Below are positions 7,018 through 13,349 of a DNA stretch of 20,136 nucleotides, in pieces. The notes beneath the pieces are model-generated. The model saw only the letters and a list, made by a program, of their open reading frames with translations, ran no database searches and was not told where the DNA came from. Made by a program: the position numbers and the translations under genes. Location of the stretch: the NCBI GenBank assembly GCA_023433855.1, contig JAEYTV010000281.1, positions 1-20,136 of the forward strand. Direction: 5' to 3'. Source of the stretch: Pseudomonadota bacterium (GTDB taxonomy: Bacteria; Pseudomonadota; Alphaproteobacteria; Rhizobiales; Rhizobiaceae). Within the stretch, counting starts at the first letter, position 1, and every line of letters starts with the position of its first letter.

Positions 7018-7728
7018 ATGACGAAGGTTCATTTCTCGCCGCTTCCGCCCGGAGACAGAGCTCGCCAGGTCAGCCAGGCGCTTGCCGACTACGTTGAAGC
7101 TGCCGATTTGAAAGCGGGCGACCGGCTGCCGGCCGAGCGCGAACTGATGGTCGCCCTCGGCGTAGGGCGCTCCACCATCCGCGAGGCAATCCGTCAATTC
7201 CAGGCGCTAGGAATCATCGAAACGCGCAAAGGCAGTGGAAACTATCTGCTAAGGCCGATCTCCAGGCATACGGTTCACATGCCCCTCTCTTTCGAGACGG
7301 CCAATCTGCGGGATGCACTCCTGTTGACCCTTCAGGTGCGGCGTGGACTCGAATGTGAAGCCGGCATGGTCGCGGCCCGCATGCGGACGGCGGAAGACCT
7401 CGAGATCATCGAAGCCCGGCTGGAGGAAATGGAACGGGTTCATCACGCCAGAGGTGCTTCCGGACCGGAAGACCTTGCCTTCCACCTTGCCATCTACGAT
7501 GCCACGCACAATCCACTCTTCCGTCAGTTGCTCGAGCAGATGCGAGAAACCTTTGAGCGTTTCTGGAGCCATCCTTTCGAACGGTTCGATTTCGCCAGAC
7601 GATCCTTCCCGTACCATCGCACGCTCTTTGACGCCATCGTCGCCCAGGATCCTGAAGCGGCGCGCGCCGAAACAATGAAGATCCTCGCGGTCGTCGAGGA
7701 CGATATCAGGGAAATGTCGCATGCCTGA
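7018..7728 (+). CDS. GntR family transcriptional regulator, FadR/FCD subfamily (regulator 2)
   Basis: Second one-component regulator, 236 aa. The winged HTH (about residues 12-80) shows LKAGDRLPAERELMVALGVG, then RSTIREAIRQFQALGIIE and the wing TRKGSGNYLL. The FCD domain (about 95-230) keeps D152 and H156 in DLAFHLAIYDATHNP and H200 in YHRTLFDAI. The usual final histidine (as in MRAHL) is replaced by MKILAV, so the metal site may be incomplete. Start ATG 7018 is preferred over an upstream in-frame ATG at 6865 because homologous sequence begins here, a promoter lies at 6962-6990 and GGGGA is at 7010-7014. The stop overlaps the lyase start by 8 bp (ATGCCTGA), so the two are translationally coupled. 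It is the first gene of the operon and the best candidate for its local, self-controlling regulator. The ligand is unknown. Confidence 0.88.
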   Translation: MTKVHFSPLPPGDRARQVSQALADYVEAADLKAGDRLPAERELMVALGVGRSTIREAIRQFQALGIIETRKGSGNYLLRPISRHTVHMPLSFETANLRDALLLTLQVRRGLECEAGMVAARMRTAEDLEIIEARLEEMERVHHARGASGPEDLAFHLAIYDATHNPLFRQLLEQMRETFERFWSHPFERFDFARRSFPYHRTLFDAIVAQDPEAARAETMKILAVVEDDIREMSHA

Positions 7729-8887
7729 AAGTACCGATCCCTTTGATCTGGCGTCGCTAATCGTCGCGCATGACGAAGGGAATGCCTATGACGCGGTTGT
7801 GCCACCCATTGCCCAGACCTCGTTGTTCACGTTCTCAGATTATGACGACATGATCTCGTCCTATCGCGGCGAAAAGGTGCGGCCGATCTATACGCGTGGC
7901 CTCAATCCGACGGTCCGGATGTTCGAGGACATGCTCGCAAAGCTCGAAGGTGCGGAGGATGCGCTCGGTTTTGCAAGCGGCATGGCAGCGATCTCCTCCG
8001 CGGTCCTGAGCTTCGTCGAACCGGGTGACCGGATCGTCGCGGTCAGGCATGTCTATCCCGATGCCTTCCGCCTGTTCGGCACCATCCTCAAGCGTATGAA
8101 GGTCGAGGTGACCTATGTCGACGGGCGGGACGAGGAGGCTGTCGACAAGGCGCTGGCGGGAGCGAAGGTCTTCTACATGGAGAGCCCGACCAGCTGGGTA
8201 ATGGAAGCCCATGATGTCGGCGCACTGGCGGCGCTTGCGAGAAAGCATGGCGTCGTGTCGATGATCGACAACAGCTGGGCGAGCCCGTTTTTCCAGCGGC
8301 CAATCACGCTCGGCGTCGACCTTGTCATCCATTCCGCTTCCAAATATCTCGGCGGCCACAGCGATGTCGTCGCCGGCGTGGTCGCGGGATCGAAGGAGAT
8401 GGTCGCCCGGTTGAAGGCCGAGACCTATCCCTATCTCGGCGGCAAGCTTTCGCCTTTCGACGCGTGGCTGTTGATCCGAGGCCTGCGCACCCTCCCCTTG
8501 CGCATGCAAGCACATCAGAATGCGGCGATCGCCATCGCGCGGCGACTGCAGGAACTCGACGTGGTGGAGGAAGTCTGCCACCCCGGGCTGGCGAACCGCC
8601 TGCCCCCGGGGCTTCGAGGTACCTCGGGCCTCTTCTCCTTCATATTCAAGGAGGGGGTCGATATCCGAGCCTTTGCCGATCACCTGAAACTCTTCAAGCT
8701 CGGCGTCAGCTGGGGCGGACACGAAAGCCTGATCGTACCGGGCGAAGTGGTGCTGCAGCAGAAGGCACAGCCAAATTCCGCGCATGCCTTCGGCATCCAC
8801 GCGCGGTCTGTCCGCCTCCATGTGGGCCTCGAGGGAACCGAGGTCCTGTGGAGAGATCTCGAGGAGGCAATCGCGATTGCCTCCTAG
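7721..8887 (+). CDS. PLP-dependent Cys/Met metabolism enzyme, cystathionine beta-lyase family
   Basis: Fold-type I PLP enzyme of the trans-sulfuration family, 388 aa, a normal and complete length. The cofactor lysine is K208 in HSASKYLGGHSD. Other landmarks are IYTRGLNPT (56-64), the substrate and PLP contacts in GFASGMAAI, the aspartate of MIDNSWASPFF, SWGGHESL near the C-terminus and the closing RLHVGLEGTE. The general pattern fits cystathionine beta-lyase or a related C-S lyase, which releases pyruvate, ammonia and a thiol; gamma-lyase or gamma-synthase activity is possible and the family is hard to subdivide by eye. It overlaps regulator 2 and lies 32 bp before the binding-protein gene, inside an importer operon. 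A role in cleaving the imported compound is therefore more likely than housekeeping methionine synthesis, but this is inference. Confidence 0.88.
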   Translation: MPESTDPFDLASLIVAHDEGNAYDAVVPPIAQTSLFTFSDYDDMISSYRGEKVRPIYTRGLNPTVRMFEDMLAKLEGAEDALGFASGMAAISSAVLSFVEPGDRIVAVRHVYPDAFRLFGTILKRMKVEVTYVDGRDEEAVDKALAGAKVFYMESPTSWVMEAHDVGALAALARKHGVVSMIDNSWASPFFQRPITLGVDLVIHSASKYLGGHSDVVAGVVAGSKEMVARLKAETYPYLGGKLSPFDAWLLIRGLRTLPLRMQAHQNAAIAIARRLQELDVVEEVCHPGLANRLPPGLRGTSGLFSFIFKEGVDIRAFADHLKLFKLGVSWGGHESLIVPGEVVLQQKAQPNSAHAFGIHARSVRLHVGLEGTEVLWRDLEEAIAIAS

Positions 8888-8919
8888 AACCCAACCAATA
8901 AAAACTGGGAGAACTGATC

Positions 8920-10179
8920 ATGAAAACGCTGATAACAATGACCTTGGCTGCCACGTTGATGGCCGGCAGCGCCTTGGCCGACACGACACTGAAGCTCGTC
9001 GAGGTCATCACCAGCCCCGAGCGGACGGAAACGTTGAAGTCGCTGGTCGGTAAATTCGAGGCCGCCAATCCAGGTACCAAGGTCGAAGTCATCTCGCTCC
9101 CGTGGAACGAGGCCTTCCAGAAATTCGCGACCATGGTCTCGGCTGGCGACACGCCCGATGTGATGGAAATGCCTGACACCTGGTTGTCCCTCTATGCCAA
9201 CAACAACATGCTCGAGAGCCTCGAACCCTACCTCGAAAAATGGGAGCATACCAAGAGCCTGACGCCGCGGGCACTCGAGCTTGGCCGTGAGGTCAAGGAT
9301 ACCGCCTACATGCTGCCTTACGGCTTTTACCTGCGGGCAATGTTCTACAACAAGAAGCTGCTTGAAGAAGCGGGTGTTGCCGAGCCGCCAAAGACGATGG
9401 AGGAGTTCACCAAGGCCTCCGAGGCGGTATCGAAGCTTCCCGGCAAGTACGGCTACTGCATGCGCGGCGGACCTGGCGGGCTCAACGGCTGGATGATCTT
9501 CGCCGCATCCATGGCCGGCGACAACAAGTATTTCACCGACGACGGCACCTCGACCATGAACAGCGAAGGCTGGGCCAAGGGGATCGAGTGGATGGTTGAC
9601 CTCTACAAGAAAGGCTATGCGCCGAAGGACAGTGTCAACTGGGGCTTCAACGAAGTGGTCGCCGGCTTTTATTCCGGAACCTGCGCCTTCCTCGATCAGG
9701 ATCCGGACGCCCTGATCGCCGTTGCCGAGCGCATGAAACCGGAAGATTTCGGCGTGGCGCCGCTGCCGAAGGGACCCACGGGGAAATCCTATCCGACAAT
9801 CGGTTATGCCGGGTGGTCGATGTTCTCGACGACCAAGGACAAGGATCTTTCCTGGAAGTTGATTTCGACGCTTCAAAGTGAGGAGGGCAACCTGGAGTGG
9901 AACAAGCGGATCGGCGCGCTGCCGGCCTACCTGTCTGCGGAGAAGGATCCTTTCTACGCCGGCGACCAGTTCAAGGGCTGGTTCGAGGAGCTTGCCGATC
10001 CCGACACGGTCCCAACCGTGATGCCCACCCATCTCGAGGAATTTGCGTTCTTCAAGGATTCGCTTGCCATCAAGACGTCGCAGCAGGCCCTTCTTGGCGA
10101 TATCTCTCCCAAGGAGCTGGCCGAACAATGGTCAGACTACCTTACCAAGGCACAGCAGAAACATCTGGCAAAGAAATAA
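8920..10179 (+). CDS. ABC transporter substrate-binding protein, family 1 (CUT1 type)
   Basis: Periplasmic solute receptor, 419 aa, of the UgpB/MalE-like family that serves importers for oligosaccharides, glycerol phosphates and related compounds. The N-terminus is a standard Sec signal peptide: MKT, a hydrophobic core, then cleavage at about SALA-D (residue 20/21). The mature start LKLVEVITSPERTETLKSL leads into the family pattern FEAANPGTKVEVISLPW and FATMVSAGDTPDVMEMPD. ATG 8920 has a good site, GGGAGA at 8907-8912. The ligand cannot be read from the sequence. It is the first of four importer genes and is followed by a perfect hairpin at 10185-10211 that probably raises its mRNA level relative to the permeases. 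Confidence 0.92.
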   Translation: MKTLITMTLAATLMAGSALADTTLKLVEVITSPERTETLKSLVGKFEAANPGTKVEVISLPWNEAFQKFATMVSAGDTPDVMEMPDTWLSLYANNNMLESLEPYLEKWEHTKSLTPRALELGREVKDTAYMLPYGFYLRAMFYNKKLLEEAGVAEPPKTMEEFTKASEAVSKLPGKYGYCMRGGPGGLNGWMIFAASMAGDNKYFTDDGTSTMNSEGWAKGIEWMVDLYKKGYAPKDSVNWGFNEVVAGFYSGTCAFLDQDPDALIAVAERMKPEDFGVAPLPKGPTGKSYPTIGYAGWSMFSTTKDKDLSWKLISTLQSEEGNLEWNKRIGALPAYLSAEKDPFYAGDQFKGWFEELADPDTVPTVMPTHLEEFAFFKDSLAIKTSQQALLGDISPKELAEQWSDYLTKAQQKHLAKK

Positions 10180-10184
10180 CCAGA

Positions 10185-10211
10185 GGACCGGCGGCTCGTC
10201 GCCGCCGGTCC
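10185..10211 (+). promoter_or_regulatory. Perfect 11-bp stem-loop after the binding-protein gene, likely mRNA stabiliser or attenuator
   Basis: GGACCGGCGGC (10185-10195) and GCCGCCGGTCC (10201-10211) form a perfect stem with a 5-nt loop TCGTC, starting 6 bp after the stop codon. No T run follows (ATATCAACC), so it is not a classical terminator. A smaller hairpin, CGGC-GCAAA-GCCG (10225-10237), lies just before the next ribosome site. Such stem-loops after binding-protein genes are known to protect the upstream mRNA 3' end and lower downstream expression. Confidence 0.65.
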
Positions 10212-10256
10212 ATATCAACCAAGACGGCGCAAAGCCGCGCAAGGGGAAGTTCATCG

Positions 10257-11192
10257 ATGACAATGGCTGCCGGCATGACTTACGGGCGCCCCCGCCAGAG
10301 GCCCTGGCTCACGCGGCTTGCCCGTGCGTCCGAACCCTATCTCTACAGTGCCCCGGCGCTGATCCTTATCATCGCGGTCATGTTGGTGCCGCTGGTCATC
10401 GGCATCTCCTACGCCTTCCGGGACATCCAACTCCTCAACCCTTTCTCCGGTGGCTTTGTGGGTCTTGACCACTTCCGCGAGCTCTCCCGCGACGCGGCCT
10501 TCTACGGCGCACTCCGCAATACGCTTTGGTGGACGGGGGCTTCAGTCCTGCTGCAATTCGTCTTCGGGCTGATCCTGGCGCTTCTGCTCGACAAGCCGTT
10601 CTTGGGCCGAGGTCTGGTTCAGGCGCTGGTCTTCCTTCCCTGGGCGGTGCCGTCCTTCCTGGCCGGGCTCAACTGGGCCTGGTTGTTCAATCCCGTCATA
10701 GGGCCCTTGCCTCACTGGCTGTTCGCCATCGGCCTCGTGTCGGAACCCGGGAACCTCCTGTCCGACCCGCATCATGCCATGTGGGGACCGATCATCGCCA
10801 ACGTCTGGTGGGGCATTCCCTTCTTCGCCATAACGCTTCTGGCTGCGCTGCAGGCGATCCCCCGCGATCTCTACGAAGCTGCCTCCATCGACGGCGCCAA
10901 CTGGTGGCAACGTTTCTGGTCCATCACGCTCCCCTTCCTTGCGCCCACAATGGCCATCACTGTCCTGCTCAGGACGGTGTGGATCTCGAATTTCGCAGAT
11001 CTGATCGTCGTCATGACCGGGGGCGGTCCGGCAGATCGCACCCAGATCGTCGCGAGCTACATCTTCACCCAGGCGTTCAAGGCACTCGATTTCGGATACG
11101 CGTCTGCGATCGCACTGGTTTTGCTGGCGCTGCTGCTCGCCTACTCCATGCTGATCATCCTCCTGCGGCAAACGCTCTTGAACAGGGACTGA
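10257..11192 (+). CDS. CUT1 ABC importer permease, MalF type
   Basis: Inner-membrane permease of 311 aa, one half of the transmembrane channel of the importer. It has about six hydrophobic helices, the first at about residues 30-50 (LILIIAVMLVPLVIGISYAF). The cytoplasmic EAA loop that docks on the ATPase reads EAASIDGANWWQRFWSITLP. The following VVMTGGGPADRTQIV segment is typical of MalF/UgpA-type subunits. The frame is open well upstream into the binding-protein gene, but ATG 10257 is chosen because GGGGAAG lies at 10243-10249 and the N-terminal basic segment then directly precedes the first helix. A second ATG two codons later is possible. The next permease starts 4 bp after the stop. Confidence 0.92.
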   Translation: MTMAAGMTYGRPRQRPWLTRLARASEPYLYSAPALILIIAVMLVPLVIGISYAFRDIQLLNPFSGGFVGLDHFRELSRDAAFYGALRNTLWWTGASVLLQFVFGLILALLLDKPFLGRGLVQALVFLPWAVPSFLAGLNWAWLFNPVIGPLPHWLFAIGLVSEPGNLLSDPHHAMWGPIIANVWWGIPFFAITLLAALQAIPRDLYEAASIDGANWWQRFWSITLPFLAPTMAITVLLRTVWISNFADLIVVMTGGGPADRTQIVASYIFTQAFKALDFGYASAIALVLLALLLAYSMLIILLRQTLLNRD

Positions 11193-11196
11193 GGTC

Positions 11197-12027
11197 ATGA
11201 AGCGTTCCATCCTGCCGATCATCGCGCATCGCCTTGCCATCGCCAGCTATGTCGTTTTCGCCCTGTTCCCGCTCTTCTGGCTCCTGAAAGTGTCCTTGAC
11301 GCCGAATGATCTGCTGTATTCGGAAGGTGTCCGCCTGTGGCCATCGCGAGCCACGCTGGATCACTATTCCTTTGTCCTGCGGCACAGCGCCTTTCCGACA
11401 TTCTTCAAGAACAGCCTTATCGTTTCTGCGTCCACCGCGGTGGTGGTCACTGCATGCGCTTCGCTCTCGGGCTATGCTCTTTCCCGCTTCAGCTTCAGAG
11501 CCAAATATTTTATCGTCGCACTGATGTTGCTGACCCAAATGTTTCCCTTGGTCATGCTCGTCGCCCCGATTTTCAAGATCATGTCACCACTCGGGCTCAC
11601 AAACAGCCTGACCGGCCTCGTGCTTGTCTACTCGGCCTTCAATGTGCCGTTCGCGACCTTCCTCATGCAGTCGTTCTTCGACGGCATACCCAAGGACCTA
11701 GAAGAAGCGGCGATGATCGATGGCGCCACCAAGTTCATCGCGTTCCGTCAGATCATCCTGCCGCTGACACTGCCGGGGATCGCTGCCACCCTCGGCTTCG
11801 TCTTCACGGCTGCCTGGAGCGAACTGCTGTTTGCGCTGATGCTCATCAACGGCAACAATGCAGCCACTTTCCCGGTGGGGCTGCTCACCTTCGTCTCGAA
11901 GTTCTCCGTGGACTTCGGGCAGATGATGGCCGCCGGCGTCATGGCGCTGGTCCCTGCAGCTCTCTTTTTCCTGTTCATCCAGCGTTATCTCGTAAAAGGC
12001 CTGACGGCCGGCGCGGTCAAGGGGTAG
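11197..12027 (+). CDS. CUT1 ABC importer permease, MalG type
   Basis: Second inner-membrane permease, 276 aa, partner of the preceding subunit. It opens with a short basic stretch and a helix (LAIASYVVFALFPLFWLLKVSL), the usual MalG/UgpE beginning. The EAA loop reads EEAAMIDGATKFIAFRQIILP, and the C-terminus ends with the family pattern RYLVKGLTAGAVKG. ATG 11197 comes 4 bp after the previous stop; GAGG of its ribosome site overlaps that stop codon. The ATPase gene starts 3 bp after its own stop, so the three genes are tightly packed and coupled. Confidence 0.93.
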   Translation: MKRSILPIIAHRLAIASYVVFALFPLFWLLKVSLTPNDLLYSEGVRLWPSRATLDHYSFVLRHSAFPTFFKNSLIVSASTAVVVTACASLSGYALSRFSFRAKYFIVALMLLTQMFPLVMLVAPIFKIMSPLGLTNSLTGLVLVYSAFNVPFATFLMQSFFDGIPKDLEEAAMIDGATKFIAFRQIILPLTLPGIAATLGFVFTAAWSELLFALMLINGNNAATFPVGLLTFVSKFSVDFGQMMAAGVMALVPAALFFLFIQRYLVKGLTAGAVKG

Positions 12028-12030
12028 ATC

Positions 12031-13089
12031 ATGGCGTCCATCCATATCGAAAAGCTCGACAAGTCGTATGGCCAGTTCCCCGTCCTGAACGGGATTGACC
12101 TCGATATCCAGGATGGTGAATTCATCGTCCTCGTCGGGCCGTCCGGTTGCGGAAAGTCAACGCTTCTGCGCATGATTGCCGGCCTGGAGGATGTGACGCG
12201 CGGCGAAATCCGCATTGCCGGCAATCGGGTCAACGAGCTTCATCCGAAGGACCGCGACATCGCCATGGTGTTCCAGTCCTACGCCCTCTATCCGCACATG
12301 ACGGTCTCCGCTAACATGAGCTACAGCCTGAAGCTGCGAAAGGCTGCCAAGGAAACCATAGCGCGCGCCGTCGCCGATGCTGCTGGAAAGCTTGGACTGG
12401 AGCCGTTGCTGGAGCGCCGGCCAAAGGCCCTTTCGGGAGGGCAGCGGCAACGGGTCGCCATGGGTCGAGCAATCGTGCGCCAGCCCAAGGCGTTTCTCTT
12501 CGACGAGCCTCTGTCGAACCTGGACGCCCGTCTGCGCGAGCAGATGCGCGCCGAAATCAAGAAGATGCACGCCGATCTTGGCGCGACCTCCATCTACGTG
12601 ACTCATGACCAGATCGAGGCAATGACCCTCGCGGACCGTATCGTTGCCATGCATGCCGGCATTGTTCAGCAGGTGGGCAGCCCCCTCGAACTCTACGATC
12701 GACCCGCAAATCTCTTCGTGGCAGGATTTATCGGCTCGCCTGGGATGAACTTCCTCAATGGCACTTATCTTGGCGGTGCTGTCATTTTGAGGGACGGCAG
12801 CCGCATTGCTGTCAATCGGACGGATGTCGTCCAAGAGGGATCCGACGTGACGGTCGGGATCCGGCCGGAGCATGTGGTGATTGCCGAAGATGGCGCGGGC
12901 GTGCAGGCGGATGTTGAACTCGTCGAGCCCACCGGCTTCGGCATCATCCTACACCTGACGCTCCATGGAATTCCCCTCAAGGTATTCACCTTGGACCGGC
13001 GACGCCTGGCTACCGGAAACAAATTGGGAGTTTCGTTCCCGGCGGAACAACTCCACCTGTTCGATGCCGAAGGAAAGCGCATCGGCTAA
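12031..13089 (+). CDS. CUT1 ABC importer ATP-binding protein, UgpC/MsmK/MalK type
   Basis: ATPase of 352 aa driving the importer encoded just upstream. Walker A GPSGCGKST is at 36-44, the Q-loop in MVFQSYALYPHMT, the signature LSGGQRQRVAMGRA from 134, Walker B FLFDEP at 155-160 with D-loop LSNLDARLR, and the switch histidine H192 in YVTHDQIEAMTLADRI. After about residue 235 comes the TOBE/OB regulatory domain (GIRPEHV, LVEPTGFGIILHL). The length is normal for the MalK group. It starts 3 bp after the permease stop, with AAGGGG upstream, and is the last gene of the operon; no clear T-run terminator follows. ATPases of this group sometimes serve several importers, so it might also energise the incomplete CUT1 system at 19072-20136, though nothing here shows that. 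Confidence 0.94.
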   Translation: MASIHIEKLDKSYGQFPVLNGIDLDIQDGEFIVLVGPSGCGKSTLLRMIAGLEDVTRGEIRIAGNRVNELHPKDRDIAMVFQSYALYPHMTVSANMSYSLKLRKAAKETIARAVADAAGKLGLEPLLERRPKALSGGQRQRVAMGRAIVRQPKAFLFDEPLSNLDARLREQMRAEIKKMHADLGATSIYVTHDQIEAMTLADRIVAMHAGIVQQVGSPLELYDRPANLFVAGFIGSPGMNFLNGTYLGGAVILRDGSRIAVNRTDVVQEGSDVTVGIRPEHVVIAEDGAGVQADVELVEPTGFGIILHLTLHGIPLKVFTLDRRRLATGNKLGVSFPAEQLHLFDAEGKRIG

Positions 13090-13349
13090 TTTTACAAAAA
13101 CCTGACCGGATCAGACATTTCACCATTTCTTACTAGGGATATCCTGAAGAACGCAGATTGATATCGTCTTAAAACGCGATCATTACGCGTATTGTTCTTG
13201 CGATTGACTATGCCTGCGGGTTCTGCGATATCATATCCCAAGCGAGGGTGGATACTCGTATAGGCAGTGACAGCCAAGGTTGACCTGGCCAACTCTCCTC
13301 GCGCCAATATAATGTTTGCCAATCTGTCTCGGTCTGGCGCGGGGGGTGG
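13090..13349. other. AT-rich intergenic region with repeated GATATC and a -10-like box
   Basis: This region separates the importer operon from the secretion genes and is visibly richer in A and T than its surroundings over 13090-13260. No coding sequence was recognised. It holds three GATATC palindromes (13138-13143, 13160-13165, 13227-13232) and an inverted repeat ACGCG-ATCATTA-CGCGT (13174-13190) followed by ATTGTTCTT, which might act as a weak terminator. A perfect TATAAT (13308-13313) may be the -10 box of the exporter genes. The nearest -35-like TTGACC (13280-13285) is 22 bp away, too far for a normal promoter, so the promoter remains uncertain. Confidence 0.4.

Noticed and set aside
7835..8821. 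328-codon open frame on the minus strand
   Set aside because: It is antisense to the PLP lyase with intact motifs; no ribosome site or domain.
8884..10128. 414-codon open frame on the minus strand
   Set aside because: It is antisense to the binding-protein gene, which has a clear signal peptide and family pattern.
9897..10256. Upstream extension of the first permease reading frame
   Set aside because: The frame is open inside the binding-protein gene and through the hairpin, but the residues are not permease-like. A good ribosome site exists just before ATG 10257.
13138..13232. GATATC repeats as a CRISPR array or iteron origin
   Set aside because: Only three 6-bp units with unequal spacing and no longer conserved repeat, and no replication gene nearby.
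13280..13313. TTGACC...TATAAT as a complete promoter for the exporter genes
   Set aside because: The spacer is 22 bp, too long for a standard sigma-70-type promoter. Only the TATAAT is kept as a hint.
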